Under the pieces are notes generated by a model that saw nothing but the letters and a program-made list of their open reading frames with translations, did not search any database and had not been told where the DNA came from. Below, piece after piece: positions 53,771-64,000 of a stretch of 64,000 bases of DNA. Positions within the stretch are counted from its first letter, which is position 1, and each line of letters opens with the position of its first letter. The position numbers and the translations under genes are program-made. This DNA is from Cephalotus follicularis (taxonomy: Eukaryota; Streptophyta; Magnoliopsida; Oxalidales; Cephalotaceae), in assembly GCA_001972305.1 (NCBI GenBank), contig BDDD01000047.1:592607-656606 (forward strand), written 5' to 3'.

Positions 53771-56049
53771 AAGAAGGCAGACCTCCCGAAATCCTACGGG
53801 ATACATGGAATGAAGTGACAGTGAGGTCTTTGAAGTCCGATATGGTCAAGTGACCAATCGAGTAAGTCGTAATGGCTAAGTGGTCGATCGGATGAGCCGA
53901 AAGGCATAAGTGTTGTCGGAAAAGTTTCCGTATCGAATAGTGGTTGATCAGAATAGAATATGAATGGTCATTGCGAATGGCTAGTGTATCATCATGGATC
54001 GTATTGTATCGTTATCGATTGTATCATGATCGAATGTACTGTTGTTGAACGGATAGTGGTCGTTTGAACCGTTGTTGAGCGGTTAGCGATCATATGGACC
54101 GTTGTTGAACGGATAGTGATCGTTTGAACCGTTGTTGAGCGGTTAGTGGTCGTATGAACCGTTGTTGAACGATCAGTGATCGAATGGGTCGTTATTGGTC
54201 GGATGTCGATCGAATGGACTGTTATCGAGTAGATGGTCATTGCATGGATGCTCGAAATAGATTGCGAGTGAACTGATAGGGCAGCCAACTACTTATATGT
54301 GCTGGTATGGGACAGTATATATATTTAGTCGACCGTTAGATGACAACTACATATGTTGTTAGACTCTAGATTCCTAGTAAAGTGTGAACGGATATGGACC
54401 GTGGATGGCTATTGGTCGTAACGGATATGAATTGTAGATTGGTATTGACCGTAAACGGCTGTGTGCCGTAAACAGATACGAATTGTGAATGGATATAGAC
54501 CGTAAACTGCTATGGACCGTAAACGGATGTCAAATGTAATGGATAGAGCACAATCATGGGTTGATACAGGACGAAAGGCCCCGGATGATGGTATGTGGTA
54601 GAGTTATTGATGACGTATTGTGTAATGACTTGTATAAATGTGAAATGACAATGTTCACATTGGTTATGCTATGTACGCATCTCACATGATTGACATTACA
54701 TATATATCTGTTACACCTCTACACTCATTTATTACTTATGTGTATTGTACACTGCCATTGGTTGTTGATCTATTTCATTGAAATGAAGTGGGTCAGGTTT
54801 AAGTTCAGGTTCAGGTGGACACGTCAGTGATTAGACAGTCCAAGTACAGGGTAAGAATCTATATTCTTTTATCTATGGTTGTATGAGGTAGTTGATGTAA
54901 ATGGACAGTGTATTTACATTATATGACCTGCCAGCTTGTGGCAGTGCGAGAATATAAATGTGTGTTGATGTATTGGACCTGTCGACATGTGGCAGTGCAT
55001 CATTTGATCGGTGTATGATATTATTGGATATGATCAGACCCATCTTCTGAGGTTTTGACGTGATTATCCTTCGCATGCGTATGATATTAGTGGATATGAT
55101 CAAACCCATCATTGAGGGTATTGAAAGGATTGTCCTTTGCATGCAAACGATATATTTGATTTGGTTGTGATGTAGTCTGGTGTGGGCGGAGCCCCCAGTA
55201 TATAGATTGTGAGGATATGAGAGTTAAACCCCAAACACATATAAACTGTGGTTTATTAGGTGGCATGGAGTCCGATAAACGAGTACTTCATGGCGAAATT
55301 TCGAGAAATCTTAAGAGTTTGATTGTAATGGATTCATCACCTGAGGTTCTAGAATGATGTAATTCTATTGAATTGTGGTTTGATGAGGGCTGAGCCCATT
55401 TGTAAACTGTTGGTTCCTCATTCGGGAGTGTGGATATAAATTGTGTTTTCTTTACAGGGGGCATAGTCCTGTAAACGAATACTTCATGCCCAATTTTCGA
55501 GAGATTATAAGAGTTGAAATGTATTCAACTGATTATTCCACTGACATGATGTGATTGTTTAAAGCTCTAGCTTATAGCACTTTTGGGTATGATTGATATA
55601 TGATTGTTTGAATTGGACGGAACTATGCTGAATATACCAGTATAAGATCCTTACTGTTGGGAGATTGAAAGTGATTAACTGAATAAGTGCTAATTGGAGT
55701 TATTTGGAGTTGCAGAATAATAATGGGTAAGATGTTGGGTTCTTGGAGACCCAGTGATATGGATATAGTATGGTTACAGATTGAACGGATACAGATTGTG
55801 CGGTTAAGGAACGTGCGGTCATAAGCCATATGGTTATGGATCGTATGCTTATGAATTTTTTGATGTAGATGAGATGTGGTCGCAAGCCTATCGCTGCAGT
55901 TTCTCCATACATCCGGCGATTAGCAAGATGTGTCAAGATCTGAAGCTCGATATTGGTGGAAGTGTGATGGTAATACCATGGGCTTGGAGAGCCACTTGGA
56001 ACGTGAGGAAGAAGTGAAGGCATTCTACCTTCACATGTTTAATCTAGGG
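53771..56049 (+). other. Internal non-coding module shared with the left LARD
   Basis: No coding sequence is recognised. In order it holds GGCATAAGTGTTGTCGGAAAAG (53904), a minisatellite of about 34 bases (54020-54235), CTGGTATGGGACAGTATATAT (54311), two GACCTG(C/T)C..C(T/A)TGTGGCAGTGC boxes (54925 and 54966) and two cassettes with GTCCGATAAACGA(G)TACTTCATG-like sequence (55240-55315 and 55436-55512). The same parts in complement occur at 6184-7500 and, in large part, at 59048-61540. Confidence 0.78.
54020..54235. repeat. Minisatellite, about 34-base period
   Basis: About six units of GAACCGTTGTTGAACGGATAGTGATCGTTT-like sequence (quoted here only as its core GTTGTTGA(A/G)CGG), with drift. 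A degenerate relative lies at 7215-7400. It produces a Thr/Ser-rich repetitive reading on the minus strand that is not a gene. Confidence 0.85.
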
Positions 56050-56084
56050 AATCTCGGGACGAGATTTCTTTAAGGAGAGGAGGA
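56050..56084 (+). promoter_or_regulatory. Polypurine tract and hairpin
   Basis: TTTAAGGAGAGGAGGA runs up to the LTR at 56085. Directly upstream is a 7-base perfect hairpin, AATCTCG with loop GGA (56050-56066). Same layout as 3783-3820 and 6031-6067. Confidence 0.87.
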
Positions 56085-58895
56085 TGTAACGCCCCAAATT
56101 TCATAAATAATTATTATGAAATTGGTGCGTGTACAGTTGTGATAAATCGATAGAGCCCGGAGTAATAAAAAGGCATTACGCATTTAAGTCGTAACTGTGT
56201 TAGCTAAGACGGCTAATAAAGTCTAATTTTAATGCGAGACAATAAAGCCCAAATGCTCGCAATATTATTACGATTATTTTGGTGGTTGTTCGGATAATTT
56301 ATGTTGCGATTAGCGGAAAAATCGGGACCCGGACCTTAGTATTTTGCCAGAAAATGCTAAGGGAGAAACAAAAGATATAAATGAAAGGGAGAGGACACGG
56401 GCGCATCACACGCCCGAGCAAAAGAAAGAGACAGCGGGCGCACCAGGCGCCCGCGCCAGAGAGAGAGAGAGAGATTGGGAGAGAGATCGGAGCAGAGGGA
56501 GAGAGATCCCGCCGGAGCCAGATACCGGACCGGGAGAGCGCGGCGGTCAACTCAGTCACGCCACCGACCGGTAATCTCTTCCCCCTCCTTCTCTTTTTCT
56601 TCTTTTTCCTTTCTTCCCCGTCGCTGTTCGCGCAAGCTGCCGGCGTTCCCGGCGCCGTTAGCGTCAGGGGTGGCTTGGGATTTGGTGTAGATGGCTAGCT
56701 CTTGCCATTTTGACCACCGGTGAGGCATGATTCGGTCGGAATCGGCCGGAATCACTAGGCTGAGTCGACTCCCCGAGTCGACTCACGGCCGCCTGAGACC
56801 GCGCTTTTGGCGCCGAGTCTCGGTGAGTCACGGGCATGGGTGTGTATACCTTGTGAATGTGTGGCGTTTTTGGGTGGTGATCGGACCTGTGGAGGTTCGG
56901 CGAGTTGACTCAGTGAATCACGACTCACTGCCGGCTGTGGCGCGGAGTTCGGCGCCGATTCTTGGCGAGTCTTGACCGGTTTTGAGTAGACCGTTCAATG
57001 TGGAACCCGTTGATGGGTGTTTCACCGCCTGGTTGTGTCGGTCGGAATCCGGACCGCGTTTCGGTGACGGAAATGTTTTATGTGTCGAACATAACGGAAA
57101 TGTGTTCTATGTGCAGTGTACGAGTGGCAATTGGATTTGACAGTGAGGAAGTGATCAATTGGCGAGAACCGGGTTTGGTTCAACGGTTTCTGGGAAAGGT
57201 TCGGCAATTGAACCTGCGGCTTGACTGTGCTGGTGATATTGCGATTCCTAACTTGCAATCAAAGGTAGGGGAAGCTATACATGCAAGTTTGAGTTCAATA
57301 ATATTGTATTCCCATTGATGAAATGCATGGTTTGCGGATTGTGAATTGTGTGATTATGTTAGGGTTGCTATGAATAGTTAACCTGTAATGCATATTGCGT
57401 TTTACAATGATTGCGGATTGAATGGCATGTGTTTTATGATTGAGTCCTATTGGTTTTGAGACGTGTTCAAGGAACCGTGTTTTGGTTCGCCTAACCGTCG
57501 ACTCTTAGGAAAGAAGCGTCGATGCTGTGGATTGTTATACGAAGAATGAGTCCTGATTCGCGATAAACGTCGAAGCTTATAGAAAACGCCGATGCCACGA
57601 TTTGTTGTGTGTGAGAATGGACGCGTGTGCCGTTGACGGCCGAGGTTCCTACCTCAGAGCATCGATGCCAAAGGGATGAGATGTTGACGCGTAAAGTTTC
57701 TGGTTGAAAGCATTTACGCTAAAAGTAAAGCGGCGACGCTTAAGTGACTGGGTTGAACATTAACGCCTGTATGGTGCATGTTGACGCGAATAGAGCCCGT
57801 TTGCATTATTGAGCATAAGTTTGCATTGCATACAATTGTTGATTGAGCTATCATCTGTTTTCTAAAATGTTCTTCATTTTAGAAGTGTATAAATGGTTCA
57901 TTAAATCATTGTTATATGGAAATGTATGTTTTCCAAAAGGATTGTGAAAGTGGTTTTAAGCGATTGAGAAACTGTTATGCGAAAATGAGTATTTTCGTGT
58001 ATTCGAACTTGATTCGAATGACTGGTTTTACATTTTAAAATGTATTGTTTTCGAGTATTTTATTATACATTGGAACTACTTGAAACGATTGCAAACGGAT
58101 TGTTATATATATTGAGCAAATATATATGTTGCAAGTATTTATATCTATAAATTACTTGAAGTGTTTGAAGGGAAATGTATTGTTGCAAGTATTTTATGAA
58201 GCATAATTTACTTGGGAAATGGAGTGTTATATATATATTTTTGACAAATATACATATGTTGTAAGTATTTATACTTTTAAACGTTTTGGAAACTAACTGT
58301 AATGTTTTGAAAGAGACGTTTTGATCAAGTATTTATTTTATAAATTACTTGAGTGGTATTGTGTGTGCTGTGATTGCACTGTTATCGTGATTGTGAAAGT
58401 GTTGGTACTTAGCCACCGTGCTAGTATCGTTATATAGTATGTACTGCATCACTGTGCATTCATACATGACATGCGTTATCATTGAAACCGAACTGTATTT
58501 ATACTTAGCCGAGTGAGGACAAAGGCTAACCCCCTATAATTTCAGATTGATTTCAGGTTGATGCAGCGGATTGTTACCGTTGAGCTTCATGGAGCGAATG
58601 GAGTTTTATGTTGTTTTTACTTTTGAGAAATGTTAATGGATCATTGTAATAAATGAATCGATGTATTGATGTAATATTGTTCACGCTCCGTTTGAGGGCA
58701 GTTAACTTTGATGATGTTTACTGTTGTAGCATGTAGTATGGGATGCATGTTGCATTTTAATTCGGCTTATATTTGAATGCTTCCGCAAGTTGTTTATGGA
58801 ATTGGAAAGTTTTAAATCTATGGTAAATTGCATAAGCCGGATTTATATCTCTATTGCCACCACTATATATGTTGGTTGTGAAACGGGTTGTGACA
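56085..58895 (+). repeat. Gypsy 3' LTR, 2.8 kb
   Basis: Partner of 50391-53246, collinear, with scattered substitutions and fewer TACTTAGCC repeats near 58405-58510. Confidence 0.93.
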
Positions 58896-58900
58896 GATAT
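58896..58900. repeat. Target-site duplication GATAT, right copy
   Basis: Directly follows the LTR end TGTGACA at 58895 and matches 50386-50390. Confidence 0.95.
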
Positions 58901-60782
58901 GACGCATGAGATACCATCCATTCAGTCCGTTCAATCAAAAATCATCATACTCAATATCTTTTATCAATCATATTCCAAAGTGCTATACATATAAAACTTT
59001 AAATCAAAGTCATACAAGCGGAAGAATCATATTGAATATATCCCAACTCTTAAAATCTCCCGAAATTTCGGCATGAAGTATTCGTTTATCGGACTAAACC
59101 CCCTGTAAAGAAAAACACATTTTATACCTTGGGCTCAACCCTCAACAACCACACTCCCGAAGGAGGAAACTGCAGCTTATCACAATATATGGACTATTCC
59201 ATGTCCTTTACATCAACACACATATTAAATAAGCACTGTCACAAGCCGGCAGGTCAAAAGCTGAATATAAAACATATCTCTATTTCAACTTTAGATTTGT
59301 CTCTTATACAATAACAATAAATACATCCATATTCCAATATCTGTCCTTTTACAATATCACATTTACACAAAGTAGGTCGGAGGAGATGTAAATCCTTACC
59401 CTACGACTTAACATGGCTGATCATTGATGCGCGTCACCTGGACCTGAACCTGACCCATTACATTATAATACAATACGATACAATGGGTCAGCAACCCGAA
59501 GGTTGTGTAGGATATACATATGCAATGAACATATAGAAGTGCAGCAGATGTGTGTACAATATGTGAGATATATGCATGACAAGAGATGCATGAATGCCAA
59601 TTCATAGCAATGTAACTCATAATATAAAGGTCAAGCACCATAACCTAGAGACCAATAGAACATGTAATCTACCATTCGTATAGACCGTCCCATACCGGTG
59701 TATAGGAATGAGATCAAATCAAACATTACTCTTTAACAGGCCAATGCCAGACCCCAAAGGTTCTAGCCAACTACAACCATTCCCCTAGATTCACATACGC
59801 TAGTGATCTACCATTCGTATACAACCGTCCCATACCGGTGTATAAGAATAGGATCAACAACAACCATTTAGGGATACATACCATGGTCCTACTGTAACCA
59901 TATCATAGCCATACCATAACAATCAGGATCATCACGATCCATAATGATACGGTCCATAACCATATCGTATCCATCCATCGCCATAACCATTGCCCTTATC
60001 ATTCAGCGTCCATATCATTCCAAAATCCTTTGAAGCGTATACAAGCTCTTCTCGGCTTCCTCTGCCGAGGTAATTGACTAGGCGCTCTTCGCAACCTAGG
60101 CAGAAGCCTTTATTCCACTGGCAGATTAGAGTAGGATCCGTAAGTAAAACAGGGAAGAAAAGATGGACATTCTCTAAAACTGGTCTCTCTAGCTACAACC
60201 ACCCTCCAAATCCATATATCATCACAATCCGGCCATTACGACATATAAAGACACGATTCGTAACCATATTGTATCCGTCCCATGACGTGCCATAACCATT
60301 TGGTATCCGTTCCATAATCGTACGATCCATCGTCATACAAACCAAAGCCGTACGATTCATAACATACAATCCATAGTTGTACGATCCGTATGGCGAAACC
60401 ATACTATATATCATAATGCAACAATATGAAGATATGCCATGCATGCCACAGGGTAGTAAGGTGTTGTGCATGCATCAAGTGAAATCATAAGTCATGTGGT
60501 GAACAATATACATATATGTGTATCAGTATGCCAACTGATGACATGTATATAAATGACAAGCGTGGACAGCTTCAATATACCAGCCGTCCCTAAGCGGGGT
60601 ATATTTAGCTAGTCCAAATCACGTCAAGGCCATAGGCCTTTCGACAATCCATATAACAATTCATTTCAATCATAGGGACAATCAGTCCATAGGGTCCATC
60701 CCACCCTCGATGCACTTTGGGTGTCGTGGGGGAGTAAGGAATGATATAACACTGACCACGTCGTTTATTTCATGATTTGTAT

Positions 60783-61022
60783 GGGTCCTCCCAATATGTG
60801 GGGACCACGTAATGTATATGGTTCCTCCTAACATGTGGGGTCCACACAATGTATATGGGTCCTCCCAACATATGGGGTCCACATATCGTATCGGTCCTCC
60901 CACAATAGTGGGGTCCACGTATCGTATCGGTCCTCCCATAATAGTGGGGTCCACGTATCATATCAGTCCTCCCACAATAATGGGGTCCGCGTATCGTATC
61001 GGTCCTCCCACAATAGTGGGGT
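60783..61022. repeat. Minisatellite, 35-37-base period
   Basis: About seven units of (C/G)GTCCTCCCACAATAGTGGGG followed by TCCACGTATCGTAT, within the solo LTR. The core CCCAC..TAGTGGGG is itself an inverted repeat. Repetitive translated sequence here on both strands is a by-product. Confidence 0.92.
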
Positions 61023-62793
61023 AAGCTCTTTTGTATGATCCACAATCACAATGTGGTGTAAACTGTGGTCTAACATTCATGACGTTCATGACGAAAATGA
61101 AAGTCAGGAATGGGTTATCTCTATAGCCTCATACAGTACAATCAATAATCCATCCCGTAGTTGTGACCCAAAATCATGTATGCTTTTAAGTAATAAGGAC
61201 CATTTGTAAAGGATCTCATGGATCCACATCCGTCAAACCATTTAGAATCATTTCCCTAGTCATAAGTCATATTTCATATCCATGAAACATTTCCGTAGCC
61301 ATAGGCTAATTTCCATATCCATAAGCCATTTCCATAGTAATCTGTAACCATATCCATGTCCATCCGTTATCATATCCATGGCCATCATAATCATATTCAT
61401 CTATGATCGTATGATCCATTCCATAATGATCCATATCTATGTCGGTCCTTAACTATACCATTCATCTAGTAACAATCAAGAGGTTAGCTAGATATATACA
61501 CCGTCCCATACGAGCATATATAAGTAATTAACCACATACCACTTTCAATTCATAACCTTGAAAATCATTCCAAGACATATATGAGTTACCCTCAGCCGCT
61601 TGGGCTCGAGGTAGAAGAGAAACATACCTCGGCCTCTTGGGCATGAGGTAGCATAGAAACATTGCATAATAATACTATTCCGTATACTCGTATAAATATA
61701 TATATACAATCATGCATCCATACAATTACAACTTGTACACATATCAATTCATATAACCATTTAGAAAGCATGAATGCAATACAAGTAGTATAACATACTC
61801 TAGTGAGCTACCATTCGTATACTACCGTCTCATACCGGCGTATACGAATGGGATCAAGTCCATATTCATCTGGCACGTACCATCGGAGTAAATGTATACC
61901 CTACCTGTTAACGATTGAGCCTGCGAGTCGGGAGGACTTGCAGTAGAATCGATGAACTGCCACCTCCTCTAAGCTCCACTCGTCGTTGCAAGCACAACTC
62001 CATCTTGTGTCAACAGAGTTCTCTTTCTCTCCTTGTATCACTGCAATAATAATCACACCTTCCATTACGATCTACACACAGGTACAAATACACATTGTCG
62101 TCACCGGAGTTCCGACCAAATTCCGGCCAACACTTCGAAACTCCGGCCACGCCATAAACAAGCTCCAAATTGGCCAATCAATTCATATCTTCCAAGGAAC
62201 CGCCGTGACTCGCCATGAAACGTGCTGTCACAGCCGGCAGTGAGTTCGAATCACTGAGTCAACTCGCCTATCAACCACAACTTCGGTCACCGCCCGAAAT
62301 TGCCACACAATCATCAGGTCAACACACCACTACCTTAAACCGGCCAAGACTCGGCGCTAAACGAGCGGTCAAAGGCGGCAACGAGTTAGGTTCGCTGAGT
62401 CAACTCGTCAGTTGGAATATGGCTGTTTCCGACTGAATGGCGCCAAATCAGCCACTGAAATAGGTGTAGCCAGCCTCCTAGATGAAGACCGGACCTTTCC
62501 GCGATGCTAACCGACGGTGGAACGCATAACAGTGGCGTGATAGTGGCGGGGAGAGAAGGAAAAGAAAAGAGAAGGGGAAGGAGGTTACTGGTCAGTGGTG
62601 GACGACCCGTGCCACGCCATCTCCTCCGGTGACTGTCGCTTGCTCGTCGGCGTCAAGATCTCTCTTTCACTGTGTCTTCTCTCTCTCGCCAGTCTCTCCC
62701 TCTTTCTTTCTTTCTTTCTTTCATACGGGCGGTTTATGCGCCCGTGTTTTTTTTTTCAAAAATACAAATATATATATATATTGGGGGCTTACA

Positions 62794-63368
62794 ATGTGAG
62801 ACTCACATGGCTGAGGAGGAGTGTGGCGTTGGATCCCAATCCCATTCAGTAGTTGCATTGTCTGTGATGGGCTATTGGGTGTGACTATGCCCGGGTTCCG
62901 TTACCTGGATCTGCTCATTCCGTTTGTCTATGACGATATGATGTGTGAGACCAGTTGATGGATCCGCTACTTCCTTGGTCAGACCATGTTGAGTGCTCGG
63001 ACATGAGATTGCTGATTAGAGATGGTTTGAGCGGTGATTTGCTTACCTCTTGGTCAAAGTTCTCTTGTTGTTTCTGACAAAGGTTGAGCCGAGTGGTGAT
63101 TCGCGGGCCCCTTAGTCGATGATCGACCTTTGTGATTTCCGACGAGGGAGAGCTTGTGTAGCCCTTCGATCGAAGTTCATGTGGTGTTGTTCTCTGGACA
63201 TGTGGTACCTATATGCGTATATGAGGGATGTGTACAATCCTGTAGCCCATGACCTTGCCGATGTGGTTTCGGCAGAGCTGTTACTTGATATGGCCGAGGT
63301 GGTTCTGGCAGAAATTAGGGGGATATGGCCGAGGTGGTTTCGACAGTGTGGTGCATGGTCGTTGTGTG
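62794..63368 (+). repeat. Gypsy LTR fragment, right part
   Basis: Probable continuation of 49556-50351 past the solo LTR, starting with the second ATGTG. It holds three GATATGGCCGAGGTGGTT-type words (63287, 63331 and a weaker GATGTGGTTTCGGCAG at 63259). No gene. It ends where TGTCACACCCC begins. Confidence 0.45.
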
Positions 63369-63773
63369 TGTCACACCCCATAATCCGGTGGACACACATA
63401 AAGGTGATAAAGGCAATTAACATATAAAACCAACTTATGCAAATACCATAAAATTTAAACCTTTAAACAGATATCAGTTACGGAAGCATAAGATACATAA
63501 GCTGAAACACACGTAACGTGCATCCCATACTGCACGCTACCCAAAACAAGTCCATCATGTTAAAAGCCCACAAAACGGAGCGTGATTACAGTACAAGATT
63601 AAATCCCATCGTTAACAAAACATAAGAACGATACAACAGTTGTCTTTAAACAAAACCCGGTTTATTACAAAACAGGACGAAAGTGAAACCAAGAACAGAA
63701 AATCATAACATCTTGTCCTTCGCCCATGCCAGTCCAACCGGTCCACTGCATCAATCTGTAAAGTAGGGGTTAG
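63369..63773 (-). repeat. Gypsy LTR fragment
   Basis: It starts TGTCACACCCCATAATCC and closely follows the first 400 bases of the solo LTR at 18125 (AAATACCATAAAATTTAAAC, GCGGAAGC/ACGGAAGC, CGTAACGTGCATCCCATACTG). The similarity stops at the GTAAAGTAGGGGTTAG box. Confidence 0.78.
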
Positions 63774-64000
63774 GAGGTAAAGCAAGCTGGTAGGCTACCT
63801 CTCCAACTCTCTCCAAAATCTTGAAAGGACCAATGTAGCGAGGAGCTAATTTGCCCTTTCTCCCAAACCTTTGCACGCCCTTCCATGGTGAGACCTTTAG
63901 GAACACATGATCACCCACACTGAAGGTCAAAGCCCTCCTATTGACACTGTCCACATAGCTCTTCTACCGGCTCTGAGCAGCAGGCAGCTTCTTTTTGATC
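63774..64000 (-). pseudogene. Gypsy integrase C-terminal part (fossil, runs off the window)
   Basis: Minus strand: RRALTFSVGDHVFLKVSPWKGVQRFGRKGKLAPRYIGPF-type sequence, then ILERVGEVAYQLALPP. This is the GPY/F module at the end of gypsy integrase (V.L.VSP.KG..RFG..GKL.PR(Y/F)IGPF), which precedes the chromodomain in chromoviruses. The rest of the element lies beyond 64000. Confidence 0.9.

Larger units (their letters stand above)
50391..58895 (+). mobile_element. LARD/TR-GAG-like gypsy element, plus strand
   Basis: LTRs 50391-53246 and 56085-58895 (TGTAACGCCCC to TGTGACA), target duplication GATAT, an exact primer site and a polypurine tract. The 2.84 kb internal region holds a gag-like remnant (53400-53770) and a long non-coding module but no pol, so it is non-autonomous. 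I count 10 differences in about 232 bases of the LTR starts, implying roughly 1.5 million years at 1.3e-8 per site per year. Both ends look whole; the gag is broken. Confidence 0.9.
50352..62793 (-). mobile_element. Gypsy solo LTR of about 3.9 kb, split by a nested element
   Basis: It starts TGTCATGCCCCGAACC at 50352, is interrupted at 50391-58895, resumes at 58901 and ends GGGGGCTTACA at 62793. The flanks are ATGTG (50347-50351) and ATGTG (62794-62798). No gag or pol lies between, so it is a solo LTR in minus orientation. It holds one TATTCGTTTATCGGAC cassette (59048-59115), CACAAGCCGGCAGGTC (59240-59255), three CCGTCCCATACCGG(T/C)GTAT boxes (59687, 59827, 61828), a 35-37-base minisatellite and a C/T-rich end. 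The terminal part is related to the LTR at 34739-37209. Confidence 0.82.

Noticed and set aside
53992-54288. Thr/Ser/Ile-rich minus-strand reading
   Set aside because: It comes from the 34-base minisatellite in the non-coding module of a retroelement.
60783-61022. Regular repeats resembling a CRISPR array
   Set aside because: The units are contiguous with no unique spacers, in a plant LTR.
60682-61045. Overlapping repetitive readings on both strands (DPTI.GGPIRYV-type)
   Set aside because: They are by-products of the 35-37-base minisatellite inside a solo LTR.

Overview
The window reads as nuclear, repeat-rich, probably heterochromatic DNA of a flowering plant. Every coding stretch I can recognise belongs to an LTR retrotransposon of Ty3/gypsy chromovirus type (Tekay/Del-like) or Ty1/copia type. 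The tRNA-Met primer sites, the very long (2.4-5 kb) LTRs and the gag-only or non-coding derivatives are all typical of plants. I found no convincing host gene, tRNA, rRNA or CRISPR array. All the elements are old copies and are treated as fossils.

Left block (1-17283): three layers of nesting. A SIRE-like copia element (1-1270, resuming at 16136) was hit by a gag-only gypsy element (1271-16130, minus strand, target duplication ATCTC). That element was in turn hit by a non-coding, LARD-like gypsy derivative (4656-12860, minus strand, target duplication GTACT). LTR-pair divergence agrees with this order: about 6 differences in 120 bases for the middle layer and 6 in about 245 for the inner one.

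Second block (17284-30192): an old gypsy copy with gag, RNase H and integrase parts carries a 2,570-base solo LTR (18125-20694, duplication GAAGA). It sits inside a better preserved Tekay-like copy (23771-30192) with gag, protease, reverse transcriptase, RNase H and a 2.9 kb LTR. That LTR and the leader beside it resemble the inner LARD of the left block, so this family is a plausible autonomous partner.

Third block (30193-49555): LTR fragments of copia and gypsy type, then a gypsy element (34739-40942) whose primer-binding site was split by a solo LTR (37223-40070, duplication TCAGA), then a copia element (minus strand) preceded by an inverted LTR copy, so that two arms of about 1.1 kb face each other.

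Right block (49556-64000): a gypsy LTR of uncertain family (49556-50351, 62794-63368) was split by a solo LTR of about 3.9 kb (50352-50390 plus 58901-62793, duplication ATGTG). That LTR was split by a LARD/TR-GAG-like element (50391-58895, plus strand, duplication GATAT). The window closes with an LTR fragment beside a gypsy integrase tail.

The most interesting signals are not genes. They are: (1) a hairpin with compensating stem changes and a GG(G)A loop, placed just upstream of the polypurine tract in all three gypsy elements whose tract is visible; (2) a non-coding module shared by two LARD-like elements with unrelated LTRs and by the LTR of a third family; (3) clusters of palindromes centred on GTCGAC in LTRs of both copia and gypsy origin; (4) an amplified ATCCGTAC-ending motif inside the 5 kb LTR; (5) telo-box-rich copia LTRs.
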